A stretch of 64,000 nucleotides of DNA from NCBI GenBank assembly GCA_965119745.1, contig OZ221973.1, positions 1,116,001 through 1,180,000 on the forward strand, written 5' to 3'. Below, piece by piece: positions 35,479 to 43,463 of the stretch. Source of the DNA: CAJFUR01 sp904420575 (GTDB lineage: Bacteria; Actinomycetota; Coriobacteriia; Coriobacteriales; Eggerthellaceae). Made by a program: the position numbers and the translations under genes. The notes under the pieces were generated by a model, which made no database searches, was not told the origin of the DNA, and was given only the letters and a program-made list of their open reading frames with translations. Numbering within the stretch: the first letter of the stretch is position 1; every line of letters starts with the position of its first letter.

Positions 35479-35829
35479 GTGGCCGACGCAATGGTGACGG
35501 CGCGCATGTCGCAAGAAAAAAAGGACGAAGGCAACCGCGTTCTTGCGCAATTGGGCGTCAATGCCTCCCAAGCGGTGAACCGTCTCTACGACTACGTTTT
35601 GGAAAGGCGCGAGTTGCCGTTTCCCGAAATGGATGAGCGGAGGAAATACACCGACGAAGAAATAGCGCGCGCAATGGAATGGGTTGATGGGATTTCCCGG
35701 CTGGCCGAAGGCGACAGGCATATGGCCGCGACCGATGACGAGACGGGATTCGGGCACATGGGCATCAAGGAGGCGAAGCGGGCGCGCCTTGTGAAAAAGG
35801 GACTCATGCAAGCGGGTGGCGAGCGATGA
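35479..35829 (+). CDS. RelB/DinJ-type antitoxin
   Basis: A protein of 116 residues with a ribbon-helix-helix N-terminus of the RelB/DinJ pattern (VTARMSQEKKDEGNRVLAQLGVNASQAVNRLYDYV). It binds the operators upstream and its C-terminal half would cover the toxin. GTG 35479 follows the strong site AAAGGAGGTG. The stop overlaps the toxin start by four bases. RelB-type antitoxins usually pair with RelE/YafQ toxins; here the partner is a PIN-domain protein, a less usual pairing. Confidence 0.85.
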   Translation: MADAMVTARMSQEKKDEGNRVLAQLGVNASQAVNRLYDYVLERRELPFPEMDERRKYTDEEIARAMEWVDGISRLAEGDRHMAATDDETGFGHMGIKEAKRARLVKKGLMQAGGER

Positions 35830-36296
35830 AGCTGTTCGTGGACACCAATATACTGCTTGACTACCTCGACGAAAGGCCGGGTTTCGACGCTGCGGCGCGC
35901 AAGCTCATGGTTCTCGGTTTCCTGCACGAGTTCGAGCTCTGGATGAGTTCGTCTCAGGTGACCGATTTGTTCTTCATCCTCAGCAAAGGGGGGACGCCCT
36001 CGAAGGCTGATGACGCCAGGCGGCGCATACGGCATGCGCGGCGGTTCGTGCGCGTTTGCTCTCTCGCGGAAACGGACGTGGATGCGGCGCTCGATTCGCC
36101 GTGGAGCGATTTCGAAGACGCATGCGTGTACCAGTGCGCCCTCAAAGTCAAGGCCGACGCCATCGTCACGCGCAACCAGGAGGACTTCGAGAAGTCGTCC
36201 ATCAAGGTGTTCGATTGCACCGGGCTGTTCGCATATCTGGAGGAAGAGAAAGGCCTCGTGTACGATTTCGTCCCGATGGAGAAGACGGAGCCGTGA
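35826..36296 (+). CDS. PIN-domain toxin (VapC-like RNase)
   Basis: A protein of 156 residues of the PIN_3 type. The acidic site residues are visible: FVDTNILLDYL (Asp6 and Asp12), DFEDACVYQCAL (Asp/Glu near 96-100) and ADAIVTRN (~118). PIN toxins cut tRNA or rRNA with magnesium. The ATG overlaps the antitoxin stop (ATGA), so both are made together. The pair lies exactly between the two ECF modules. Confidence 0.87.
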   Translation: MKLFVDTNILLDYLDERPGFDAAARKLMVLGFLHEFELWMSSSQVTDLFFILSKGGTPSKADDARRRIRHARRFVRVCSLAETDVDAALDSPWSDFEDACVYQCALKVKADAIVTRNQEDFEKSSIKVFDCTGLFAYLEEEKGLVYDFVPMEKTEP

Positions 36297-36334
36297 CGGG
36301 CGGCATCCTGCGTCATGCCGCCAAGGGAAGGGTG

Positions 36335-36345
36335 CCCCCCCCCCC
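36335..36345 (+). repeat. C11 homopolymer tract
   Basis: Eleven cytosines in a row, 90 bases before the second AraC-type regulator. It lies outside coding sequence. Such tracts slip in replication and can change promoter spacing; a sequencing error is the other possibility. Confidence 0.8.
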
Positions 36346-36391
36346 GCATTTCCTCCCTGTTTCTGCTCCCTCCCCGTTGTTGCGCCGAAAG

Positions 36392-36405
36392 TTAGTCTTG
36401 GCTAT
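36392..36405 (+). promoter_or_regulatory. degenerate copy of the module 1 palindrome
   Basis: TTAGTCTTGGCTAT differs from TTAGCCTCGGCTAA (27892-27905) at three of 14 positions and keeps the CTTGGCT half of the second palindrome. It lies 29 bases before the ATG of the AraC-type regulator, suggesting control by the same repressor. Confidence 0.45.
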
Positions 36406-36434
36406 CATTTGGGCGACCGACGGGAAGGATCGCG

Positions 36435-37457
36435 ATGGACAAGACGTGCGGCGGGCAGGCGTGCCCGCGTGGGCATGCGGGCGGGGCGGGGCCGAAGGGC
36501 GATCTTGCCCGCATGCGGGACGGCCTGTATGCGGCGCATGCTCGTGCGGTGGCGGGGCAGTGCGAGCGCCCGTTTTCCATGTCGTGCGCGGCAGGAGAGG
36601 GACAGGTGTCCACCCTGTCCGCCTACGGCGGCCTTTCGGTGCATCGGCACGTGCTTCGCCTGCGTCGCCCGCTGACGCTTTCCGGGTGCGAAGGGGAAGG
36701 CACGTTGCGGTTCAACTTCTGCCTCGGCGCTGGCGTGGAATGGACGTCAGACGGCGGTTTTCCGCGTGGCCGGGCGATGGACGAGGGATGCTTCTGCGTG
36801 CAGGCGGGTTCCGGTTGCGAGACGGTGGAGTACCGTGCGGAGACGCCCTACGAGTTCGTTGGCATCGCGCTTTCCCCTGCGGAGGGCGATCGGCTGAAGG
36901 AGGCCGTCGGGGCCGATGCGGCACGCACGCTCGATGCGGCGGCCGCCGCATGCCTGAGCGAAGCCATCCCGCCCCGGACGCATCTGCTGCTGCAACAGCT
37001 CGTCGATGGCCCGTTGCCCGGCCCGGCTGCGGGCATCCATGCCCATGGAAAGGCCTACGAGGTGGTGGCGGCCCTGCTGGCCGAGGCCATCGCGGGCTCG
37101 CTTGCTTCCCCTGGCCTTACCCGCACCGACCAGGCGGCCATCGTGCAGGCACGCGAGATCCTGGACGCCAACCTTGCCAGCCCACCCACGTATCCCGAGC
37201 TTGCCCATGCGGTTTTTCTGAGCGAGACGAAGCTTTCCCAGGGATTTCGCAGGCTGTACGGCACCTCCATCCACGCTTATGTGATCGATCGGCGGCTTGA
37301 CCTCGCCCTTTCCCTCATAGAGGAAGGCGTGGACAACGTGGCGCAGGTGGCGGCAAAGGTGGGCTATGGCAACTCCAGCCACTTCTCGGCCGCGTTCAAG
37401 CGGCGCTTCGGCGTGCTTCCCCGGGCCGTGGTGGCCCGCACCCGCCGCTGCGGGTGA
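36435..37457 (+). CDS. AraC-family regulator of PchR/YbtA type (module 2)
   Basis: A regulator of 340 residues. The C-terminal ~100 residues are the AraC DNA-binding domain (LAHAVFLSETKLSQGFRRLYG, then VGYGNSSHFSAAFKRRFGVLPR). The N-terminal part, with HRHVLRLRRPLTLSG and LRFNFCLGAG, looks like PchR and YbtA, which bind ferric siderophore and turn on its uptake genes. The ATG follows GGGAAGGATC. It is co-directional with the second ECF module, 121 bases upstream of its S component, and carries a DtxR-like half-site in its own leader. Confidence 0.87.
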   Translation: MDKTCGGQACPRGHAGGAGPKGDLARMRDGLYAAHARAVAGQCERPFSMSCAAGEGQVSTLSAYGGLSVHRHVLRLRRPLTLSGCEGEGTLRFNFCLGAGVEWTSDGGFPRGRAMDEGCFCVQAGSGCETVEYRAETPYEFVGIALSPAEGDRLKEAVGADAARTLDAAAAACLSEAIPPRTHLLLQQLVDGPLPGPAAGIHAHGKAYEVVAALLAEAIAGSLASPGLTRTDQAAIVQAREILDANLASPPTYPELAHAVFLSETKLSQGFRRLYGTSIHAYVIDRRLDLALSLIEEGVDNVAQVAAKVGYGNSSHFSAAFKRRFGVLPRAVVARTRRCG

Positions 37458-37578
37458 GGCCTGCGCGGGACGAAAACGAACGGATCCGGGCAGAAACGCA
37501 CCGGATTTCGGTTGAAGGAAGCCGCGTCTAACTTTTGAATGGATACCGTCAGTTTCCCGGAAGGATTCGGAGGTATCA

Positions 37579-38229
37579 ATGAAACCCCAAACGTCAGGCG
37601 CATCCGTCGCGAATCGGATGCCGGTCTCCGCGCCCGCCTCGCCCAAGCTCGCCGCGAAGGATTTGGTTTTGGTGGGCGTGCTGGGGGCGGTGGCCGGGGC
37701 GGTCTGCATGGTCATCAGCCTGCTTTGCGGCATGTCGCCCGTCACGAACCCCCTCTACGCCATCATAGCGGCCATTCCCGTGGGCATCGTCTACATGCTC
37801 ATGTTGGCGAAGGTGCCGAAGCATGGCGTGTTCACCGTTGCGGGCATCGTCTACGGGGCTCTGTTCCTTGCGATGGGCTGCTTCTGGTTCGTGGTGCTGT
37901 GCTTCGTGGCGGCAAGCGTCGTCGCCGATGCCGTCATGTGGCCGAACCCGCGCTCCGTGACGCGCATGAGCGTCGCCTATGCCGTCTCGGTGACGGGCCT
38001 TTCCTTCGGGTACAACGGCGCCATCGTGCTGATGCGCGACACGTTCAACGAAGTCATGGTGAAAAACGGGATCCCTGCCGAATACTCCGACGCCCTGAAC
38101 GCCTTCGTGTCCGACCCGATGCTCGCCGTTCTCACGGCGGCGGCGTTCCTGGTGGCGCTTCTGGGGGCGTACGTGGGGCGTCGCGTCCTGAAGAAGCATT
38201 TCGTCCGGGCCGGACTAGTGCAGGCGTAG
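37579..38229 (+). CDS. ECF transporter S component, Trep_Strep/MptE type (module 2)
   Basis: A membrane protein of 216 residues, paralogous to the S component at 30665: LAAKDLVLVGVLGA at the start, LAKVPKHGVFTVAG, VVADAVMWPNPRSVTRMS and a basic end RVLKKHFVRA. Six hydrophobic segments. The differences in the membrane loops suggest a related but distinct ligand. The ATG follows CGGAGGTATCA. It opens a tight operon with the T and ATPase genes (spacing 9 bases, then overlap). Confidence 0.87.
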   Translation: MKPQTSGASVANRMPVSAPASPKLAAKDLVLVGVLGAVAGAVCMVISLLCGMSPVTNPLYAIIAAIPVGIVYMLMLAKVPKHGVFTVAGIVYGALFLAMGCFWFVVLCFVAASVVADAVMWPNPRSVTRMSVAYAVSVTGLSFGYNGAIVLMRDTFNEVMVKNGIPAEYSDALNAFVSDPMLAVLTAAAFLVALLGAYVGRRVLKKHFVRAGLVQA

Positions 38230-38238
38230 GGGATTTGC

Positions 38239-39036
38239 ATGGAAGCAGTGTCTGCGGATGCCGATGCGGCGCGTGCGCGTGAAGCCATTGAGCGGTTTCC
38301 GCCCGGCGTGGTGGGCCTCGATGCGCGCACGAAGCTCCTTCTGATCGTGGTCGCGTCCACCGTGTGCCTTGCCTGCCGGGGGGAAGTCACGGTGCTCGTG
38401 GTGCTGGCGGCCGTGGTGGCGCTGGTCGCGGCGGGCGGGCATGCATCCATCGGGCTGCGTTGCGCGCTTGCCTACGTGGTGTTGAACCTTGTCATCGCCC
38501 TGACTGCGGCCTTTCACGTTCCCGGCCTTTCGGCGTTGCTGCTGGTCTTGGGCTTCACGCTGCTGAAGTTCGTGCCGGTCGTCGCCCTTGCGTGGTGGTT
38601 CGCGTCGTCCGTGCGCACGGGCGAGCTCGTCACGGCGCTTGGGCGCATGCGCCTGCCCAAGACGGTGACCATTCCCGTTGCGGTGATGGTGCGCTACCTG
38701 CCTACGTTGGGCCAGGAGTACGCCTGCATCCGCGACACCATGCGCATGCGCGGCATAGAGGCGTCGTTTCCCGCAAGCCTGCTGCACCCGTTGCGTGCCA
38801 CCGAGTTCGTGCTGGTGCCCATACTCATGCGCTGCCTCAAGGTGGCCGACGAGTTGGCCGCTTCGGCGGTGAGCCGCGGCATCGAAAGCCGCGCTTCCCG
38901 CACGTCCGTCCGTGACGTGCGCCTGCGCGTGCGCGACGGCGTGGCCGCCGCAGTGCTTGCCGCGTTCGTCGTGGGCGTGCTTGCGGTGGACGCCGGGCCC
39001 GTGGGGCAGGTGGTCGTATGGAGGATAAGCCTATGA
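38239..39036 (+). CDS. ECF transporter T component (module 2)
   Basis: A CbiQ/EcfT protein of 265 residues with about five helices and the two coupling motifs DTMRMRGIEASF (~170) and SAVSRGIES (~213). It lacks the long Ala/Gly-rich N-terminus of the module 1 paralogue. It couples ATP hydrolysis to the S component. Its stop overlaps the preferred ATPase start (ATGA at 39033). Confidence 0.88.
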   Translation: MEAVSADADAARAREAIERFPPGVVGLDARTKLLLIVVASTVCLACRGEVTVLVVLAAVVALVAAGGHASIGLRCALAYVVLNLVIALTAAFHVPGLSALLLVLGFTLLKFVPVVALAWWFASSVRTGELVTALGRMRLPKTVTIPVAVMVRYLPTLGQEYACIRDTMRMRGIEASFPASLLHPLRATEFVLVPILMRCLKVADELAASAVSRGIESRASRTSVRDVRLRVRDGVAAAVLAAFVVGVLAVDAGPVGQVVVWRISL

Positions 39037-40544
39037 GCGCTTCGGGGATCGTCCTGGAGAACGTCTCCTTCGCGTATGCCGGAGCCCAGGCCCCTTCCGT
39101 GGAGGGTTTCGGCCTGAGCGTGGCGGCGGGGGAATGCGTGGTGCTTGCCGGGCGTTCGGGCTGCGGCAAGACCACGGTGACGCGCACGATGAACGGTCTT
39201 GCCCCGCGCTTCTACGAGGGGACCCTTTCCGGGAGGGTGAGCATAGGGGGACGGGACGTGCCTTCGATGGGGTCGGCCGACATCGCGTGCGCGGTGGGGA
39301 GCGTCTTTCAGGATCCGCGCAGCGAATTCTTCTGCACGGACACCACGAGCGAGGTGGCTTTCGGTTGCGAGAACCTGGGGATGCCCCGCGAAGAGGTGTT
39401 GTCCCGCACGGTGGGCGCCGCCCGGGCGACGGGGTCGCTCGGGCTTTTGGAGCGCAGGATCTTTGGCCTTTCCAGCGGCGAGCGGCAGCGCGTCGCCATC
39501 GCGTCCGCCTATGCCTGCGCGCCTTCGGTCTTCGTGTTCGACGAGCCGTCCGCGAACCTGGATCCGGAGGCCACCCTGCGGCTGGGGCGCGTCGTCGCGC
39601 AGATAGTGCAGGACGGGCATGCGGTCGTGGTGGCGGAGCACCGTCTGGGTTATCTGCGCGACGTGGCGAGCCGTGTCGTGGTGATGGAAGACGGGCGCGC
39701 CGTCGCAGAGATTTTGCGCTCCGATCTTCTGGGGGAAGACGCGCCGCTGCGCGCCCGTGGCATACGCAGCGTCTTTCCAGAGCGTCTGCCCGTGAAGGAC
39801 AACGCCGGAGACGTGCCGGCTTCCGCGCGCGACGCCGTGCGCCTTGACGTGGAGGGCGTTTCGTATGCCTACGGGCGCCATCGTGGTGCGCCGAATGCCG
39901 TCGAGAACGTGAGTTTCACGGCGTGCGGGGGAGAGGTCGTGGGCGTTGTGGGACGCAACGGGGCAGGGAAGTCCACGCTGGCGGGCGTGCTGTGCGGCCT
40001 GAGGGAGCATCGGTCGGGGCGCATTCTCGTGGACGGCGCCCGCTGCAACGCGTCCGCCCGTCGGCGCGTTGCCAGCTACGTCATGCAGGACGCCGACTAT
40101 CAGCTTTTCGCCGAAAGCGTGGCGCGGGAGCTGCGCCTGGGGGCTTCGGTGGATGGCGCAGAGTTGGAGGCGCTCGTGGCGCGCACGTGCGCGGACTTGG
40201 GCCTGAAGGGCTTGGAAGAGCGGCACCCCGCGTCGCTTTCCGGCGGGCAGAAGCAGCGCGTCACCATAGGCGCGGCCGTCACGAAAGGCGCGCGCATCGT
40301 GTGCTTGGACGAGCCGACGAGCGGCCTTGACGGCGCCAACATGCACCGTGTGGCGCGCATGGTGCACGACCTGGCGTGTTCCGGGCGTATCGTGTTCGTC
40401 GTCACGCACGACTACGAGTTCGCCCTGGCCTGCTGCACCCGCATCCTGAAGGTGGAGGGCCGCACGCTTGCCGCCGACGTTCCCGTCGCGCCCGAAACCT
40501 CCGGCGAAGTGCGTGCCGCCTTCTTCGACGGCCTCCGCGTGTAG
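39033..40544 (+). CDS. ECF transporter double ATPase A-A' (module 2)
   Basis: A protein of 503 residues with two ABC domains. Domain 1: Walker A GRSGCGKTT (~45), signature GLSSGERQRVAIA (LSSGE, a small change from LSGGE), Walker B VFVFDEPSANLD. Domain 2: GRNGAGKST (~309), SLSGGQKQRVTIG, VCLDEPTSGLD. Both sites seem competent. ATG 39033 has GGAGGA six bases away and overlaps the T-component stop; ATG 39018 would add five residues. It is the last gene of module 2. Confidence 0.9.
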   Translation: MSASGIVLENVSFAYAGAQAPSVEGFGLSVAAGECVVLAGRSGCGKTTVTRTMNGLAPRFYEGTLSGRVSIGGRDVPSMGSADIACAVGSVFQDPRSEFFCTDTTSEVAFGCENLGMPREEVLSRTVGAARATGSLGLLERRIFGLSSGERQRVAIASAYACAPSVFVFDEPSANLDPEATLRLGRVVAQIVQDGHAVVVAEHRLGYLRDVASRVVVMEDGRAVAEILRSDLLGEDAPLRARGIRSVFPERLPVKDNAGDVPASARDAVRLDVEGVSYAYGRHRGAPNAVENVSFTACGGEVVGVVGRNGAGKSTLAGVLCGLREHRSGRILVDGARCNASARRRVASYVMQDADYQLFAESVARELRLGASVDGAELEALVARTCADLGLKGLEERHPASLSGGQKQRVTIGAAVTKGARIVCLDEPTSGLDGANMHRVARMVHDLACSGRIVFVVTHDYEFALACCTRILKVEGRTLAADVPVAPETSGEVRAAFFDGLRV

Positions 40545-40827
40545 CGGGGATCGAAATAGCAGGTCACTAGGACATAGTATAATTGCATGCGCTTATAGGC
40601 CCTGCAGTTGGAGGCAGATGGAAACACCTGCTTTCAACTGTATGCGCACATGAAGTGCGCACCGTGGTCGTACGGTTCCGCTCTGCTGGCCAATGGAGTT
40701 TTGGGTGCAGCGGAACGCCCGAGGGAGACAACTGCGTGTCGTTCGGGCGCTTGGCGTCTAATAGCGTATTCGCAATCCCCGTTCGGTGGCTGCATCCGGA
40801 ATGTTCGTGTGCGATTTCGTGCCGTTA
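40545..40827. other. gene-free interval before the second toxin-antitoxin pair
   Basis: About 280 bases with lower GC than the surroundings. No recognisable gene, repeat or terminator is seen in it. The promoter of the next pair begins at its right end. Confidence 0.4.
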
Positions 40828-40861
40828 TGCTATACTCCTTACCAAGCACCAAGCGCTTGGT
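40828..40861 (+). promoter_or_regulatory. promoter and operator of the AbrB/RelE pair
   Basis: An extended -10 (TGC-TATACT, 40828-40836) is followed by the perfect 14-bp palindrome ACCAAGCGCTTGGT (40848-40861); an extra half ACCAAGC lies at 40841. The palindrome touches the Shine-Dalgarno AAGGAGG (40863-40869). Binding of the antitoxin there would block both transcription and translation. Confidence 0.65.
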
Positions 40862-40873
40862 AAGGAGGGCATC

Positions 40874-41239
40874 ATGGGCATGGCAGCGCTGGCGGAACCG
40901 CTGACTGTGAAGATTTCCAGCAAGCGGCAGATCACCATTCCGGCCAAGATCTACGAGGGGGCCGGGTTCAAAGACTACGCGCTATGCACGTGGACTGACA
41001 AGGGGATGTTCCTGCAGCCGCTCGACGTGGAAGACGAGGACGTGACGGTCGACATCCTCCGCTATCTCATTGAGGAAGGGTACGAAGGCGAGGACCTGAT
41101 CGCGCAGTACCAAGAAATGAAAAAGAAGATCATTCCCTTGAAAGCCAAGCTCGACCAAGCAGAACGCGATATCGCCGAAGGCCGCGTGGACTCTTACGAG
41201 AACATGCGTGCTCGCGTGCGCGAAAAGTATGGCTTCTGA
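40874..41239 (+). CDS. SpoVT/AbrB-type antitoxin
   Basis: A protein of 121 residues. The swapped-hairpin DNA-binding domain is clear (TVKISSKRQITIPAKIYEGAGF, residues ~11-32). The C-terminal half is an acidic and basic helical tail that likely covers the toxin. ATG 40874 follows AAGGAGG; the open frame extends upstream to 40583 through the promoter and is not coding. The end overlaps the toxin gene by 11 bases. Confidence 0.87.
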   Translation: MGMAALAEPLTVKISSKRQITIPAKIYEGAGFKDYALCTWTDKGMFLQPLDVEDEDVTVDILRYLIEEGYEGEDLIAQYQEMKKKIIPLKAKLDQAERDIAEGRVDSYENMRARVREKYGF

Positions 41240-41540
41240 AGTTCGCGTCACCGCTGCATTCGAGTGTGACTTGCTTGATGCGCTGGCTTACCTTGCAGAC
41301 GCGCTCCATGCACCCGGTGCGGCCCTGCGTCTTGCGAGCGAAGTGGACGCAGCCAAGGAATTGCTTGCGGAAAACCCATTCCTTGATGCGGTTTCCGATC
41401 GGCTGCCTGGTTCAGGTTATCGAGAGCATCTCGTAATGAACTACGTCATCGTCTATAAGGCGGACGATGACGTAGTTTGGTTGCTGCGGCTGTTCCATCA
41501 GCGACAATCGCTTGGGCGTTTCGTCATCGAATGGCGCTGA
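41229..41540 (+). CDS. RelE/ParE-type toxin
   Basis: A protein of 103 residues with the RelE/ParE fold pattern: two helices (FECDLLDALAYLADALHAPGAA), a basic DRLPGSGYREHLV, then strands NYVIVYKADDDVVWLLRLFHQRQ. Toxins of this family cut ribosome-bound mRNA or poison gyrase. ATG 41229 lies inside the end of the antitoxin gene, so translation is coupled. The pairing of an AbrB-type antitoxin with a RelE/ParE-type toxin is known but not common. The pair closes the ECF block and ends ten bases before a converging gene. Confidence 0.82.
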   Translation: MASEVRVTAAFECDLLDALAYLADALHAPGAALRLASEVDAAKELLAENPFLDAVSDRLPGSGYREHLVMNYVIVYKADDDVVWLLRLFHQRQSLGRFVIEWR

Positions 41541-41549
41541 TGGGCCCGC

Positions 41550-42914
41550 CTAGTTCTTGAGCGAGTTCAGCGGTGCGGGCATGCGGCCGCCACGATGGGC
41601 GAACACGCTTCCGGCGTGCTGGTTCACCGGCATGACGGGCGCATAGCCCAGAAGGCCGCCGAAGTCCAGACGGTCGCCCACCTGCTTGCCGATGGCGGGG
41701 ATGATGCGCACGGCGGTGGTCTTGTTGTTGATCATGCCGATGGCGCACTCGTCCGCGATGATGCCGAAGATGGTCTCCACGCTGGTGTCGCCCGGCACGG
41801 CGATCATGTCCAGGCCCACCGAGCACACGCAGGTCATGGCTTCCAGCTTCTCGAGCGAAAGCGCCCCGGCTTCGGCGGCGCGGATCATGCCGGCATCCTC
41901 GGACACGGGAATGAACGCGCCCGAAAGCCCGCCCACCGACGACGACGCCATGACGCCGCCCTTCTTCACGGCGTCGTTCAGCAGGGCGAGCGCCGCCGTG
42001 GTGCCAGGGCCGCCGCAGGTGCCCACGCCGATGGCTTCCAGGATCTCGGCCACGGAATCGCCCTCGGCCGGCGTCGGCGCGAGCGACAGGTCCAGGATGC
42101 CCTGCGCCACGCCGAGCCGCCGCGACGCCTCGCGCGCCATGAGCTCGCCGGCGCGCGTGATCTTGAACGCGGTGGCCTTGATGGCCTCGGCCACCGACGT
42201 GATGTCGGCGTCCTTCGGCAGGTCGGCCAGCACGGCGCGCACGACGCCCGGGCCCGATACGCCCACGTTCACCACTTCGTCGGCCTCGCCCGAGCCGTGG
42301 AACGCGCCGGCCATGAAGGGGTTGTCCTCCACGGCGTTGCAGAACACCACCAGCTTGCCCGCGCCGATGCACTGGCGGTCGGCCGTGGCCTCCGCCGTGG
42401 CGCGCACCACCTGCGCCATCTTGTACACGGCGTCCATGTTGATGCCCGCGCGCGTGGAGCCCACGTTCACGCTCGAGCAGACGTTGTCGGTGACAGACAG
42501 CGCATGCGGAATGGAGTCCATGAGCTTGAGATCGGCGGCGGAGGCTCCCTTGTGCACGAGCGCGCTGAAGCCGCCGACGAAGTCGACGCCCACTTCCTTG
42601 CCCGCCTTGTCCATGGCCACGGCGATGGGCGTGAGGTCGGTCGCGTCCGTGGCGGCGCAGATCTCGGCAATGGGCGTGACGGATATGCGCTTGTTCACGA
42701 TGGGGATGCCGTATTCGCGCTCCAGCTGCTCGGCGGTGGGAACCAGGCGTTCGGCCGCCGTGGTCATGCGGTCGTAGACCTTGCGGGCCATGGCGTCCAT
42801 GCTGGAATCGGTGCAGCCGCGCAGGTTCAGGCCCAGCGTGATGGTGCGGATGTCCAGGTGCTGCTTGCTCACCATGGCGAGCGTCTCGGCTATTTCAGCA
42901 GGCGTGATCTGCAT
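41550..42914 (-). CDS. PFL family protein (UPF0210/DUF711)
   Basis: A protein of 454 residues, the normal length for UPF0210. It shows the family patterns TITLGLNLRGCTDSS, CSSVNVGSTRAGINMDAV, GVSGPGVVRAVL and CSVGLDMIAVPGDTS. The fold resembles pyruvate formate-lyase without the glycyl-radical end; no reaction is established. The family is usually next to a small ACT-domain protein (UPF0237); none is seen here. ATG 42914 follows GAGAGGAATCC. The gene is alone on its strand. Confidence 0.88.
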   Translation of the reverse strand: MQITPAEIAETLAMVSKQHLDIRTITLGLNLRGCTDSSMDAMARKVYDRMTTAAERLVPTAEQLEREYGIPIVNKRISVTPIAEICAATDATDLTPIAVAMDKAGKEVGVDFVGGFSALVHKGASAADLKLMDSIPHALSVTDNVCSSVNVGSTRAGINMDAVYKMAQVVRATAEATADRQCIGAGKLVVFCNAVEDNPFMAGAFHGSGEADEVVNVGVSGPGVVRAVLADLPKDADITSVAEAIKATAFKITRAGELMAREASRRLGVAQGILDLSLAPTPAEGDSVAEILEAIGVGTCGGPGTTAALALLNDAVKKGGVMASSSVGGLSGAFIPVSEDAGMIRAAEAGALSLEKLEAMTCVCSVGLDMIAVPGDTSVETIFGIIADECAIGMINNKTTAVRIIPAIGKQVGDRLDFGGLLGYAPVMPVNQHAGSVFAHRGGRMPAPLNSLKN

Positions 42915-43463
42915 GGGATTCCTCTCTGTCGAAAGCAGGCCCCGCCGGCGCGCGCCGATGCGCCTGGGCGGACGCCGGCCTCGCGTCGGGCGGGCTTCGG
43001 CACGTCTCGCGCCTGCGCCCCTCCGACGGCCTTGCTTGTCGTCTTCTGTCTGAACGAGATTATACCGGGTTTCGGCGTCTTCGCCTCGATATGCCGCAAA
43101 GCGGCGCAGCAAAGACGGTTTCGACCGCTTTCGGCGGCGTGCGTGCAAGGTGGCAAAAGACCACGACCTTCCCGCTTACTTCGATCACGTTTCGGCGCCG
43201 CGCGCGCAAGGCGGCAGAAGCGCCTGCGTGCGTGCAAAGCAGCGGAAATGCCCGCATGCGCCACACGCATGCCTTCCGTGCGAAAGCGGCATTGTGGACA
43301 TATCGCTTCTTGCCGGTATAGTGGGTGAAGGAAGACAAGCAGGGCGGCCGTCTCCATCGCCCGTGCCGTCTCCGTCGCTTCCCGGCGGAGCGCGACGGAT
43401 GGCTCGGCGGCGTGCGGCAGGGGTTCGGCGACGCTCTGCGCCGACGGGGCGAGGTGATGCGGG
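42915..43463. other. 549-bp interval without a gene
   Basis: A GC-rich stretch divergent between the UPF0210 gene and the molybdopterin enzyme gene. Short stretches such as GTTTCGGCG recur (near 43073, 43127 and 43190), and CGTGCAAGG/CGCGCAAGG appear near the last two. No gene, terminator or clear promoter is supported. Confidence 0.45.
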
